DNA of 64,000 nucleotides, from the NCBI GenBank assembly GCA_947497755.1, contig CANMHT010000004.1:1-64000 (forward strand), in the 5' to 3' direction. The notes under the pieces were generated by a model that was not told the origin of the DNA, searched no databases, and saw only the letters and a program-made list of their open reading frames with translations. The position numbers and the translations under genes were made by a program. Positions 17,038 through 25,869 of this stretch are shown one piece after another; position 1 is the first letter of the stretch; every line of letters starts with the position of its first letter. Source of the DNA: an uncultured Polaribacter sp. (GTDB lineage: Bacteria > Bacteroidota > Bacteroidia > Flavobacteriales > Flavobacteriaceae).

Positions 17038-17576
17038 GAGAAGAAAATCAGAAAAAGCAACGGAAAGATCATTCCTAATACTGCTAATTTCCAACCACGT
17101 TTAGAGAATCCTTTTTTTCCTGCCGGAATCAATATTCCAGTTATTGCAATTAATAACATGGCTGCTCCAAAAATATCAGAATACCAAATCCAAAAACTAT
17201 TGGTGGTTTTATGTAAGTACATAGAATGCCCAATAATTGGAACTTTACGCTTAAATTCTAATTCTCCTTTTCCTGTTTTGATATCTGCATCTAAAATGGC
17301 ATTGTCTTTAAAGTAAATACGTAGTTTACCATTTCTAATACGATGACTGTTATAAACAACATCTAAATCCTTAGTTGCATTAACGATAAAATCTTTGGTA
17401 ATACTTTCGGTATTTTCTGGTAAACTTAAAGCAACTTCTTTTGCTTCAAAAGTATAATCCATCGGATACCAATCTTGTCGGTGATTTAAAATAATTCCAG
17501 AAAAGGAAAAAGCAATGATTAATCCTACATAAAAATAGGCAAAATCTCTGTGTAAACTTCTATTTGTAACTTTCAT
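17034..17576 (-). CDS. PepSY-associated membrane protein
   Basis: 180 residues. An N-terminal TM helix (about 13-32) is preceded by the LHRDFAYFYV motif. Residues 35-125 form an extracytoplasmic PepSY-like region (KDFIVNATKDL, then LDADIKTGKGE). A second TM pair follows (about 127-148 and 160-179), with HKTTNSFWIWYSDIFGAAML, as in the PepSY-TM family. Members often accompany iron-uptake or flavin-linked inner-membrane reductases, but nothing next to it here shows a substrate. A TACATTTG -7 box lies 20 bp upstream on the minus strand. Confidence 0.75.
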   Translation of the reverse strand: MKVTNRSLHRDFAYFYVGLIIAFSFSGIILNHRQDWYPMDYTFEAKEVALSLPENTESITKDFIVNATKDLDVVYNSHRIRNGKLRIYFKDNAILDADIKTGKGELEFKRKVPIIGHSMYLHKTTNSFWIWYSDIFGAAMLLIAITGILIPAGKKGFSKRGWKLAVLGMIFPLLFLIFFS

Positions 17577-17595
17577 AAATAAATGTAAAAGGCCA

Positions 17596-17603
17596 CAAAT
17601 GTA
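17596..17603 (-). promoter_or_regulatory. -7 box TACATTTG of PepSY-type gene
   Basis: On the minus strand this reads TACATTTG, a perfect TAnnTTTG element 20 bp before the ATG at 17576. The -33 TTG is not evident at the usual spacing, so only the -7 half is supported. Confidence 0.45.
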
Positions 17604-17632
17604 TTTAGAATAGATCTAACTAAAAAGTTAAT

Positions 17633-19621
17633 TTAATAGTTAACCAAATCTAACAAAGCAGTTTCTAACTGATTCTTGGCCAAATATTGTTTCTCTAATT
17701 CTTTTTCAAACGGAATCGGAGTAGCTATACTTCCTACTCTTTTTACAGGAGCATCTAACTGTTCAAAACAATTTTCTGTAATTAATGCAGCTATCTCAGA
17801 AGCCATTCCACCAAACAATGTATCTTCTTGAACAACAATCGCTTTTCCTGTTTTTCTTACCGATTGATATATGGTAGCTATATCTAAAGGCTGAATTGTT
17901 CTTAAATCAATAACTTCGGCATCTATATCTGGATGCTTTTCTAAAACTTCTAAAGCCCAATGTACCGCTGCTCCATAGCTAATAATACTAATGGTATTTC
18001 CTGTTTTTATCTCAGTAGCTTTGCCGATAGGTAATGTATAATAACTTTCTGGTACTTCTTGGTAAACAGATCTGTATAAAGCCTTATGTTCAAAGAATAA
18101 TACAGGATTAGGATCATTAATTGCCGCTGCTAATAAACCTTTAGCATCATAAGGAAATGCTGGATATATAACTTTTAAACCTGGCGTTTTAGTAAACCAA
18201 GCTTCATTAGTTTGTGAATGGAATGGTCCAGCTCCAACACCAGCTCCACAAGGCATTCTTACTACCACATCTGCCGGTTGTGACCAACGATAGTGCGATT
18301 TGGCTAGTAAATTTACAATCGGATTAAATCCAGAAGAAACAAAATCTGCAAATTGCATTTCCATCACAGCTTTCATTCCGTTTACCGCCAAGCCGTATGT
18401 TGCAGAAACAATAGCAGATTCGCAAATAGGTGTATTTCTAACACGTTCTCTTCCAAATTGATTAACAAAACCATCTGTAATTTTAAAAACACCACCATAT
18501 TCTGCGATGTCTTGTCCCATAATAACCAAATCATCATATTTCTCCATAGATTGCTGTAATCCTTGAGAAATGGCATCAATAAGACGTATTTTTTTTGTGG
18601 TTGATGTTGGAACTACAACTTCTGGTTCATAGCTTTTAAAAACATCGTTTAGCTCTGTTTGTAAATCTGGTGAAATTGCTGGTTCGTTAAAAGCCATTTG
18701 TAAATGCTCGTTAATTTCATGTACAATAGCTTCTTTAAAGGCCACTTCGTCTTTTTCTGTTAAAATATTTTCAGCTCTTAAGTAAGCCTGAAAGTTTTCT
18801 ATAGGGTCTTTAGCAGCCCAAGTATCCATCAATTCTTGTGGTACATATTTTGTTCCACTAGCTTCTTCATGACCACGCATTCTAAAAGTTTTAAACTCTA
18901 ATAAAATTGGTCTAGGGTTTTCTCGAACACTTTCTGCCAATTCAGAAACTTTAGCATATACTTCTACAATATTGTTTCCATCAATAATATAGCTTTCCAT
19001 TCCGTAGCCTTTCCCTTTATCAGCAATATGTTCACAGTTAAATTGTTCTGCTACTGGAGTCGACAATCCGTATCCATTATTTTCTACACAAAATAAAACA
19101 GGTAAACTCCAAACAGAAGCCACATTTAAAGCTTCATGAAAATCTCCTTCACTTGTTCCTCCTTCTCCTGTAAAAACAGCACAAACCTGATTATTGTCTT
19201 TTAACTTGTTAGCCAAAGCAATTCCGTCTGCGATTCCCAATTGTGGTCCTAAATGAGAAATCATTCCCACAATTTTATATTCTTGAGTTCCAAAATGAAA
19301 ACTACGATCTCTTCCTTTGGTAAACCCATTTTCTTTTCCTTGCCATTGAGAAAATAATCTATGTAGCGGAATTTCTCTTGTTGTAAAAACTCCCAAATTA
19401 CGATGCATAGGTAAGATATATTCATCCTTTAGTAAAGCAGATGTAACTCCAACAGAAATAGCTTCTTGTCCAATACCAGAAAACCACTTAGAGATTTTTC
19501 CTTGACGTAACAATATCAACATTTTTTCCTCTATTAATCGAGGTTTTAACATCGATTTGTATAATTGTAGTAAGGTGTCGTTAGATAGTTTGTGTTGGGT
19601 ATAATCTACTTGTTGAATCAT
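17633..19621 (-). CDS. Branched-chain 2-oxoacid dehydrogenase E1, alpha-beta fusion
   Basis: 662 residues combining both E1 subunits. The alpha half (1 to about 330) has the thiamine-diphosphate motif GEG (152-154) through NN (181-182); GEG instead of GDG is usual in the branched-chain enzyme. The beta half starts near residue 343 (KKIRLIDAISQGLQQSM) and includes MGQDIAEYGGVFK and EMQFADFVSSGFNPIVN. Reaction: oxidative decarboxylation of 2-oxoisovalerate and related acids, handing the acyl group to the E2 lipoyl domain, in the cytoplasm. E2 and E3 are not in the window. The fusion is common in Bacteroidota. An aminotransferase gene lies 33 bp upstream in the same direction. Confidence 0.9.
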   Translation of the reverse strand: MIQQVDYTQHKLSNDTLLQLYKSMLKPRLIEEKMLILLRQGKISKWFSGIGQEAISVGVTSALLKDEYILPMHRNLGVFTTREIPLHRLFSQWQGKENGFTKGRDRSFHFGTQEYKIVGMISHLGPQLGIADGIALANKLKDNNQVCAVFTGEGGTSEGDFHEALNVASVWSLPVLFCVENNGYGLSTPVAEQFNCEHIADKGKGYGMESYIIDGNNIVEVYAKVSELAESVRENPRPILLEFKTFRMRGHEEASGTKYVPQELMDTWAAKDPIENFQAYLRAENILTEKDEVAFKEAIVHEINEHLQMAFNEPAISPDLQTELNDVFKSYEPEVVVPTSTTKKIRLIDAISQGLQQSMEKYDDLVIMGQDIAEYGGVFKITDGFVNQFGRERVRNTPICESAIVSATYGLAVNGMKAVMEMQFADFVSSGFNPIVNLLAKSHYRWSQPADVVVRMPCGAGVGAGPFHSQTNEAWFTKTPGLKVIYPAFPYDAKGLLAAAINDPNPVLFFEHKALYRSVYQEVPESYYTLPIGKATEIKTGNTISIISYGAAVHWALEVLEKHPDIDAEVIDLRTIQPLDIATIYQSVRKTGKAIVVQEDTLFGGMASEIAALITENCFEQLDAPVKRVGSIATPIPFEKELEKQYLAKNQLETALLDLVNY

Positions 19622-19653
19622 AAAATGAAATCTTTTTAAGGGCTAACAATGTA

Positions 19654-20790
19654 CTAAATTTTGTTTAAAATCTCTGCTGCTTTTAATAATGTTTCGTCTG
19701 TTTTAGCAAAACAAAAACGCAGTACTTTTTCGTCCAATTGATTCTGATTAAATACAGACATTGGTATGGAAGCAATTTGATGTTCTTTGGTGAGTCTTTT
19801 AGCAAATGAAACATCATCTTCATCGGTAATTTCACGATAATTCAATACTTGAAAATAAGTGGCTTGTGTTGGAGTAAATGTAAACCTAGAATCTTTAATA
19901 GCATTTAAAAAGAAATCTCTTTTTTGTTGAAAAAAAATGGGTAAATAATTATAGTTATTTGCATCTTTAACATAGGTTGCTAGAGCTTTCTGAATAGGAT
20001 GGTTTACACAGTATACATTAAATTGATGTACTTTAATAAACTCTTTCATCAATTCTTTGGGTCCACAGCAATACCCCATCTTCCATCCTGTATTATGAAA
20101 GGTTTTTCCGAAAGAAGCTGTAATCAATGTTCTTTTCTTTAATTCTGGAAATAAACACGCACTTTGATGAGACTGACCATCAAAAACCATATGTTCATAC
20201 ACTTCATCACTCAATACAATGATATCTGTATTTGCTGTAATTCGCTCTAGCTCTTCCATATCCTTTTTAGAAAAGATGGTACCACAAGGATTTTGTGGTG
20301 TATTTACTACAATCATTTTTGTTTTAGAGCTAATCGCAGCTTCAACCAAAGACCAATCTACTTGATAAGTTGGATAGTGTAATTGAATCGGAATTATTTT
20401 CCCACCATTTAATTCTATGGTTGGTTCATAACAATCATACGCAGGTTTAAATAAAATAACTTCATCGTCTTTATGAATAAAAGCAGAAATTGCTGTGAAA
20501 ATAGCTTGTGTTGCTCCTGCTGTTATCACAATATCATCAGGATGATAGGTTGAAGTATATAAATGGTCAAACTTTTCTGCAATCGCTTCTCTTAATCCTA
20601 AATCACCTAACATTGGTGCATATTGATTACTACCGTTGCTCATTGCTTCATTAACCAATTGTATCAAAGCATCGTCGCTTTTAAAGTTAGGAAAACCTTG
20701 GGATAAATTGATTGCGTTGTATTCGCGAGATAAATTACTCATTAATGTAAAAATGGTCGTTCCTACATTAGGCAGTTTGGAGTGTTTCAT
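19654..20790 (-). CDS. Methionine/aromatic aminotransferase, PLP class I
   Basis: 378 residues, full-length class I/II aminotransferase. Seen: NLSQGFPNF near residue 28, NTPQNPCG (163-170), LSDEVYEH (193-200) and the PLP lysine K229 in SFGKTFHNTGWKMG. The NLSQGFP start and HNTGWK context match the YbdL/kynurenine-aminotransferase-like group, which acts on methionine, glutamine or aromatic amino acids. It is upstream of the E1 fusion by 33 bp and probably cotranscribed, which suggests joint amino-acid catabolism. Exact substrate preference cannot be read from the sequence. Confidence 0.85.
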   Translation of the reverse strand: MKHSKLPNVGTTIFTLMSNLSREYNAINLSQGFPNFKSDDALIQLVNEAMSNGSNQYAPMLGDLGLREAIAEKFDHLYTSTYHPDDIVITAGATQAIFTAISAFIHKDDEVILFKPAYDCYEPTIELNGGKIIPIQLHYPTYQVDWSLVEAAISSKTKMIVVNTPQNPCGTIFSKKDMEELERITANTDIIVLSDEVYEHMVFDGQSHQSACLFPELKKRTLITASFGKTFHNTGWKMGYCCGPKELMKEFIKVHQFNVYCVNHPIQKALATYVKDANNYNYLPIFFQQKRDFFLNAIKDSRFTFTPTQATYFQVLNYREITDEDDVSFAKRLTKEHQIASIPMSVFNQNQLDEKVLRFCFAKTDETLLKAAEILNKI

Positions 20791-20820
20791 TGAATGTTTA
20801 ATTAAGGATTCTAAAATAAA

Positions 20821-20848
20821 AAAAACCTTATCAATATTGATAAGGTTT
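20821..20848 (-). terminator. Rho-independent terminator after lrp-like gene
   Basis: A perfect 28-bp palindrome with arms reading AAAACCTTATCAAT and its complement. On the minus strand the stem is followed by a further T run. It lies between the regulator stop (20871) and the aminotransferase start (20790). Confidence 0.8.
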
Positions 20849-20870
20849 TATAAGTTATGTAAGAATGTTA

Positions 20871-21350
20871 TTACATTTCTTTAAAAATTGCATGCATCAT
20901 TCTTTTTTTATCATTGATGCTTTCTTCTAAAGAAATCATGGTTTCAGTTCTACTAACGCCATCAATATCATCAATCATATAAATAATATCTTTAGCATTG
21001 CTAGTATCTTTAGCTCTAACCTTACAAAAAATATTGTATTTACCAGCAGTTACATAAGCTACCGTAACATTAGGTATTTTTCTCAATTCTTCAATTACAC
21101 TTTGAGTCATTGATGTTTTTTCTAAAAATACACCAACATGAGCAATAAATGAATAGCCCATCTTCTCATAGTTTAGGGTTAAGGTTGAACCCTGAATAAT
21201 TCCTTCATCTTCCATTTTTTTTACCCGAACATGAATTGTACCCGCAGAAACTAATAATTTTTTAGCGATATCTGTAAAAGGAGTTCTGGCATTCTCTATC
21301 AAAACATCTAAGATTTGATGATCAATTTCGTCTAAAACAAACTTCTTCAT
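20871..21350 (-). CDS. Lrp/AsnC family transcriptional regulator
   Basis: 159 residues, standard length. An N-terminal winged HTH (about 5-60) with ILDVLIENARTPFTDIAKKL and SAGTIHVRVKKMEDEGII is followed by a RAM ligand-binding domain (about 70-150) with AHVGVFLEK, VAYVTAGKYNIFCKV and GVSRTETMISLEE. Role: amino-acid-responsive regulator that binds DNA as dimers or higher oligomers. It lies upstream of, and in the same direction as, the aminotransferase/E1 genes, but a strong terminator separates them; control of those genes is plausible but inferred. A minus-strand TACTTTTG lies 28 bp upstream of its ATG. Confidence 0.92.
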   Translation of the reverse strand: MKKFVLDEIDHQILDVLIENARTPFTDIAKKLLVSAGTIHVRVKKMEDEGIIQGSTLTLNYEKMGYSFIAHVGVFLEKTSMTQSVIEELRKIPNVTVAYVTAGKYNIFCKVRAKDTSNAKDIIYMIDDIDGVSRTETMISLEESINDKKRMMHAIFKEM

Positions 21351-21377
21351 TTTTTAAATAATTTTCAAACAATGAAG

Positions 21378-21410
21378 CAAAAGTATAAATTATATTTAAA
21401 ATAAAAACAA
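21378..21410 (-). promoter_or_regulatory. Promoter of lrp-like gene
   Basis: On the minus strand: TTG (21410-21408), 22 bp spacer, TACTTTTG (21385-21378), matching TTG-N-TAnnTTTG. The spacing is at the long end. The expected 5' leader is about 23 nt. Confidence 0.5.
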
Positions 21411-21426
21411 AAAGATTGAATTATAT

Positions 21427-22473
21427 TTATTTTTTCGTGAAGTTTTTTGAATGAGCAATAAAGTCAGATAAATCCCCTTCTTCTTTCAATTCCAATTCAC
21501 TTACAAAGGTACCATTTATTACTTTATCTACATACAAATATCCCTTGTCTTTTGCATTAGAATTTCGTTCAATTATATCGTAAAAGTTCTTCTGGTTGTT
21601 TGGAATATCAAAATAAGCTTCGTAACTACTATAAGATGAAGCTATAGCAATATGATGAATCCCTTGTAGCAATGCAAAAAAGTTAAATTTTCTTGTCTCT
21701 TCTCTATCATAATCATTAGGATAATGACCTGCTTCAATTAAAATTGTATTATAACCAAGTTTCTGGAAGTTATCCCCTGTAGCTGTTGGGTAAAATTCAT
21801 CGGTATATCTACCAATATGATTTGGAATAATTTGTTGTAGCATTGCATTCATGGCTACAATAATATTCATGGTTTGTTTTCTGCCTTCTGTAAGTTTTCT
21901 TGTAATTTCTTCTGATGGCGCTAAGAATGATATGGTTGCAGGGTTTGTGGTTCCTTCAACTCCAAATATGGTACGCTGATCGTGTAAATTAAAACAAAAT
22001 TGCGGATCGAATTCTTCTAAAACAGTTCTTAAAAGCTTACTTTCTATTGCTATTTGATCTACAGCATCTCTATTTAAATCAATTTGGTGCTGGTTTACTC
22101 GTGTAAAATTTAATGAACCATCTGGATTTAACATTGGAATACAAAGAATAGTGCACGAGTTTAATATTTCTTTTACAATAGAATCATTAGAGTAAGCAAT
22201 GTAATTTAAAAAATCAAATAAAGCTCTTGTACCTGTACTTTCATTTCCATGCATTTGAGACCAAATGAGAATTCTTTTTTCTCCTGTACCAAACTTTACA
22301 CTGTGAATCGGAACATTGTTTTCTGAATTTCCAATTGTGGCTACTTCAATTTTTTCTGAAAGTTTATGAAGTAAAGGAGAAATATGCTTGTAATGAATCC
22401 ATCTGCCAAATAAGGATTCCTCTTTGTGACTCTTAAATAGTTTGTTTAAAAATGTGGATTCTAAAATTCTCAT
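21427..22473 (-). CDS. M14 family zinc carboxypeptidase
   Basis: 348 residues. The M14 catalytic set is visible: zinc ligands H75 and E78 in HGNE, H164 in NLHD, MLNPDGS (114-120), substrate-binding N134-R135 in DLNRD, and the general-base glutamate E247 in ILIEAGH. No signal peptide is seen, so it is probably cytoplasmic. Role: removal of C-terminal residues from peptides, or a related amidase reaction on cell-wall peptides. The C-terminal 70 residues form an additional domain of unknown role. A TATTTTTG -7-like box lies 16 bp upstream of the ATG on the minus strand. Confidence 0.85.
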   Translation of the reverse strand: MRILESTFLNKLFKSHKEESLFGRWIHYKHISPLLHKLSEKIEVATIGNSENNVPIHSVKFGTGEKRILIWSQMHGNESTGTRALFDFLNYIAYSNDSIVKEILNSCTILCIPMLNPDGSLNFTRVNQHQIDLNRDAVDQIAIESKLLRTVLEEFDPQFCFNLHDQRTIFGVEGTTNPATISFLAPSEEITRKLTEGRKQTMNIIVAMNAMLQQIIPNHIGRYTDEFYPTATGDNFQKLGYNTILIEAGHYPNDYDREETRKFNFFALLQGIHHIAIASSYSSYEAYFDIPNNQKNFYDIIERNSNAKDKGYLYVDKVINGTFVSELELKEEGDLSDFIAHSKNFTKK

Positions 22474-22550
22474 AATGATTTCTTAGGACAAAAATACAAA
22501 TTCACTTTTTGCTGTGCTATTAAAATGTTACAAAAGTAAACCAACGAAAT

Positions 22551-22564
22551 GTTACATTTGTAAC
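22551..22564. promoter_or_regulatory. Palindromic operator candidate GTTACA-TT-TGTAAC
   Basis: A perfect inverted repeat with 6-bp arms and a 2-bp centre, 78 bp upstream of the M14 peptidase start. It has the same core as the palindrome over the XRE promoter. The regulator binding it is unknown; the adjacent XRE protein is the first candidate. Confidence 0.5.
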
Positions 22565-22773
22565 CAAGTATAAAAGTTGTAGAATTGCATTTTGTAACAT
22601 GTGTAATACGATTTAATAATAAGGTTTTACAACACTTAACACCTTGCAAATCAACTATAAATTATTATTATTACATGTATATAGACATTTCATTTTTAGC
22701 CACTTACATAGTTTATCTAAAGTATTACTTTATATATTTTAATTATTAATTTAATTAATTAACACAAATAAGT

Positions 22774-22803
22774 TTGAATGAAAATCTATTTGTTTTACAT
22801 TTG
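22774..22803 (+). promoter_or_regulatory. Promoter of XRE regulator gene
   Basis: TTG (22774-22776), 19-bp spacer, TACATTTG (22796-22803): a full match to the Bacteroidota consensus. The -7 box lies inside the palindrome TTTTACA-TT-TGTAAAA, so a bound repressor would block it. The expected 5' leader is about 16 nt. Confidence 0.7.
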
Positions 22804-22823
22804 TAAAATAAACAAAAGTTACA

Positions 22824-23186
22824 ATGGTAAACTCAGTTGATTTTATTGAACGACTTAAAACTATCCTACAACATCATCAGTTAACAGCGTCTATGTTTGC
22901 AGATAAAATAGCTGTGCAGAGATCTAGTATTTCTCATATATTATCTGGAAGAAATAAACCTAGTTTGGATTTTATTTTAAAAGTGACAAATACTTTTAAA
23001 GATGTAGATATTTATTGGCTTTTAAATGGTAAAGGAGAATTTCCTAAAAAAGAAGTAGAAAAAGAAACTGTTAGCCCTACTCTATTTCATCAAGAACAAA
23101 GTAGTGTGGTTTCTTCCAACAATAAAAGCATACAACGAATTGTAGTATTTTACAATGATGGTACTTTTGAGGAATATAAAAAATAG
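22824..23186 (+). CDS. XRE family transcriptional regulator
   Basis: 120 residues. The N-terminal 65 residues form a Cro/C1-type HTH: FIERLKTILQHHQLTASMFA, IAVQRSSISHILSGRNKPSL, then FILKVTNTF and WLLNGKGEFP, a form very common in Bacteroidota. The C-terminal tail is polar and ends in IVVFYNDGTFEEYKK, a short conserved tail in flavobacterial homologues. No phage genes are nearby, so it is probably a housekeeping or autoregulated regulator. The upstream palindromes suggest autoregulation. Confidence 0.88.
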   Translation: MVNSVDFIERLKTILQHHQLTASMFADKIAVQRSSISHILSGRNKPSLDFILKVTNTFKDVDIYWLLNGKGEFPKKEVEKETVSPTLFHQEQSSVVSSNNKSIQRIVVFYNDGTFEEYKK

Positions 23187-23192
23187 CTTATT

Positions 23193-25646
23193 TTAATTTA
23201 CCAATTGCGACATTCCGGTTCTGATAATAGCAATATGCTTATTTCTATTATTTACTTCGTTAACTTTTTGCAATTCAACCATTTTTTGCAATAGGTTTAC
23301 AGCCGTTTTATCAAAATTAAATTGCTTATACTGCTTTCCTTTAGCTACAATATCATTAACAACATTCTGAATTGCTTTGGTATTACTGCTTTTAGCAATC
23401 TTTTCAAAAGCAAGGTTATACAGAGACTGTATTCTTTTATTATTGGTTAAAAACATTCCAGAAAGTACATTTTTAGCAATAAATTCCAATTCAGAATCAT
23501 CATTAGCTTCTATAAAAATTCGAGTTAACGGTGTTGCAATGATTTTCCTCACTTCATTTGGTAACTCTTTAGATAGTTTTAGTGCAGTAGTTTGATCTAC
23601 ATAATAAATGGCAACTAGGGTTTTTCCTAATACGCTATAAGACTTGCTTTTTAGGGATTCTTGAAAAATAGGCAAATATTGAGGATCAATTAATTTACCT
23701 AAAGTCTCAATAGCTGCAGCTCTTACCAATGTTTTCTTGTCGTTAAGTGCAATTCTTTTTAATTTATCGATAACCGCTCTCTTAGAGAACTTATTAGCTA
23801 AATTGATGTTCTCTATTGCTAACTTTCTTATTTTATAGAAAGAATCACTCATTGCATTTGCAATAGCATTAAAGGCTTTTTTATCGTCTTGCAACTTTGA
23901 TAATCCTTCAATAGCTTCTTTTTTTAATCGAAAAGAATTCGAATACTTTAATTGGCTTATATATTGTGCTTTTGTTTTGGTTTCAATGATATCAGCTAAT
24001 AAAACATCGTCAGCGTTGATTAAAATAACATCTGGAATCTTTTGATAGGTAAACGAAAAAGAGTTGTCTCCACTATTTACAAATACATTTTTTCTAGAAA
24101 TTTTGCCATTTTCAACAATATCTATTGCCAAAGGAAACTGAAATGAGTCTCCGGTTTGATTTACATTTACAGTTACTTTATTTTCTAATGTATTGTAATC
24201 ATAACTTATGCGAATTGTTGGATGGCCATTCCCAAAAAACCATTGATTAAAAAACCAGTTTAAGTCTTTTCCCGTAACTTCTTCAAAAATCAATCTTAGT
24301 TGATGTGCTTCAGCAGATTTGTATTTATTTCTGGTTAAATAGAGTTTTAATGCAGTAAAGAAAGCTTTATCTCCAACATAATTCCTTAACATATGTAAGA
24401 TCGCCCCTCCTTTATTATAACTAACAGCATCAAACATATCTTCTCTATTTTTATAGTGAAAACGCACTAAATGCTTATCAAAATTACCACCTTGTTTGTA
24501 GCCTTCAATGGCATTATATAAATGAGCATTGGCATCCATCTTTCCATATTTATGCTCTCTCCATAAATATTCACTATAATTTGCAAAAGCTTCATTTAGT
24601 GCTAAATTACTCCAACTTTCTGCAGTTACTAAATTCCCAAACCAATGATGAAAAACTTCATGTGCAATAGTATTCTCATGCACGTTTTCATCAATAAGTT
24701 GTCCAGGCATTTGATAAGCATGCTCTCCATGAATAACTGCGGTAGTATTTTCCATTGCTCCACTTACATATTCTCTACCAACAATTTGACTGTATTTATT
24801 CCAAGGATATTCAACACCTAATTTTTCTGCAAAAAACTGAATCATTTTAGGAGTATCTCCAAAAATATCTTTTGCATAAGGCGCATATTTCTTTTCTACA
24901 TAATAGTTAACAGGGATGTTTTTGTAAGAATCTTTCACAATCTCATATTCTCCTATTCCCATAAAAAACAAATATGGAGCGTGTTTTTGTGTAAAATTCC
25001 AATAATCAGTTCGTGTTCCGTTGCTATTATTAGTCTGACTTTCTAATTTTCCATTAGATAAGGTTTTGTATTTATTAGGAACTGTGATGTAAATCTCTTG
25101 AGAAGTTTTTTGATTTGGACTATCAATCGTCGGGAACCAACAGCTACTTGCTTCCGTTTCTCCTTGTGTCCAAATTTGTGTTGGTGTATTTTTATCTTGG
25201 CTATTTGCATTGATAAAATACAAACCTTTTGCTTGTGTAATAGCTGTACTTCCTTTTTGTCTTACTTTTTCTGGCCTAGCTGTGTACTTTATATATATGG
25301 TATATTCTTCATCTTTTTGATACTGCTTAGGTAAATCTATTGTAATCTTTGAGTTGTCATAATGATAGGCCAACTCTTTATTATTCATTTGAACACTATG
25401 CAAAACCATCGCCTTGGCATCTAAAGTAACTTTGTTTGTTGCGTAAAAATGAGGTTTTAAGCTAATCCAAGCTTCTCCATTTAACTGTTTTTCTTTAAAG
25501 TTAAAAGACACTTTTAATTTTGTATGATCAAGAACATTGATTTTATCTTTTTCTGATCTATAAATTTTTAAAGGATCACTTGTTTGCGCTGTGGCAAAAG
25601 AAATAAATAAAAGAAATAATATAAAAGGAAGCTTGAGTAATTTCAT
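23193..25646 (-). CDS. Exported M1 family aminopeptidase
   Basis: 817 residues. The signal peptide (about 1-20, ending ATAQ) predicts export. The M1 hallmarks are intact: GAMEN (296-300) and HEVFHH with zinc ligands H329, H333 and E352, plus the catalytic E330. The C-terminal 250 residues contain HEAT-like helical repeats (for example KLRRIAL-like, IETLGKLIDP), as in periplasmic members. Role: release of N-terminal amino acids from peptides outside the cytoplasm. It converges on the XRE gene with a 6-bp gap. There is no sortase-type C-terminal domain, so it is probably periplasmic rather than type IX secreted. Confidence 0.92.
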   Translation of the reverse strand: MKLLKLPFILFLLFISFATAQTSDPLKIYRSEKDKINVLDHTKLKVSFNFKEKQLNGEAWISLKPHFYATNKVTLDAKAMVLHSVQMNNKELAYHYDNSKITIDLPKQYQKDEEYTIYIKYTARPEKVRQKGSTAITQAKGLYFINANSQDKNTPTQIWTQGETEASSCWFPTIDSPNQKTSQEIYITVPNKYKTLSNGKLESQTNNSNGTRTDYWNFTQKHAPYLFFMGIGEYEIVKDSYKNIPVNYYVEKKYAPYAKDIFGDTPKMIQFFAEKLGVEYPWNKYSQIVGREYVSGAMENTTAVIHGEHAYQMPGQLIDENVHENTIAHEVFHHWFGNLVTAESWSNLALNEAFANYSEYLWREHKYGKMDANAHLYNAIEGYKQGGNFDKHLVRFHYKNREDMFDAVSYNKGGAILHMLRNYVGDKAFFTALKLYLTRNKYKSAEAHQLRLIFEEVTGKDLNWFFNQWFFGNGHPTIRISYDYNTLENKVTVNVNQTGDSFQFPLAIDIVENGKISRKNVFVNSGDNSFSFTYQKIPDVILINADDVLLADIIETKTKAQYISQLKYSNSFRLKKEAIEGLSKLQDDKKAFNAIANAMSDSFYKIRKLAIENINLANKFSKRAVIDKLKRIALNDKKTLVRAAAIETLGKLIDPQYLPIFQESLKSKSYSVLGKTLVAIYYVDQTTALKLSKELPNEVRKIIATPLTRIFIEANDDSELEFIAKNVLSGMFLTNNKRIQSLYNLAFEKIAKSSNTKAIQNVVNDIVAKGKQYKQFNFDKTAVNLLQKMVELQKVNEVNNRNKHIAIIRTGMSQLVN

Positions 25647-25869
25647 CTATTAAATTTTTAGTATCCGTACAGCTAGTTTGAATTAATTGCCGGATATTTT
25701 TCATTAAATGATCTATCTTTTTTGTAAGACAGGATACATTTTAGATTTTCAAAAGTAATAAATTTAACATTTACCGCTGTTAATAGCTAGTTAAAAGAAA
25801 AAACAATGCTTGTTAAAGCTCCGTTAAAAAGATTAATACATACTCTTTGTTAATATTTAGTAGCTTTTT

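Larger units (their letters stand above)
22474..22823. other. Divergent regulatory region, M14 peptidase / XRE regulator
   Basis: 350 bp without a gene. It carries several copies of the half-site TTACA/TGTAA: a perfect GTTACA-TT-TGTAAC palindrome at 22551-22564, a related TTTTACA-TT-TGTAAAA palindrome over the XRE promoter (22793-22808), and single half-sites at 22527-22532, 22593-22598 and 22818-22823. The pattern resembles a set of operators for one dimeric regulator. Confidence 0.6.
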
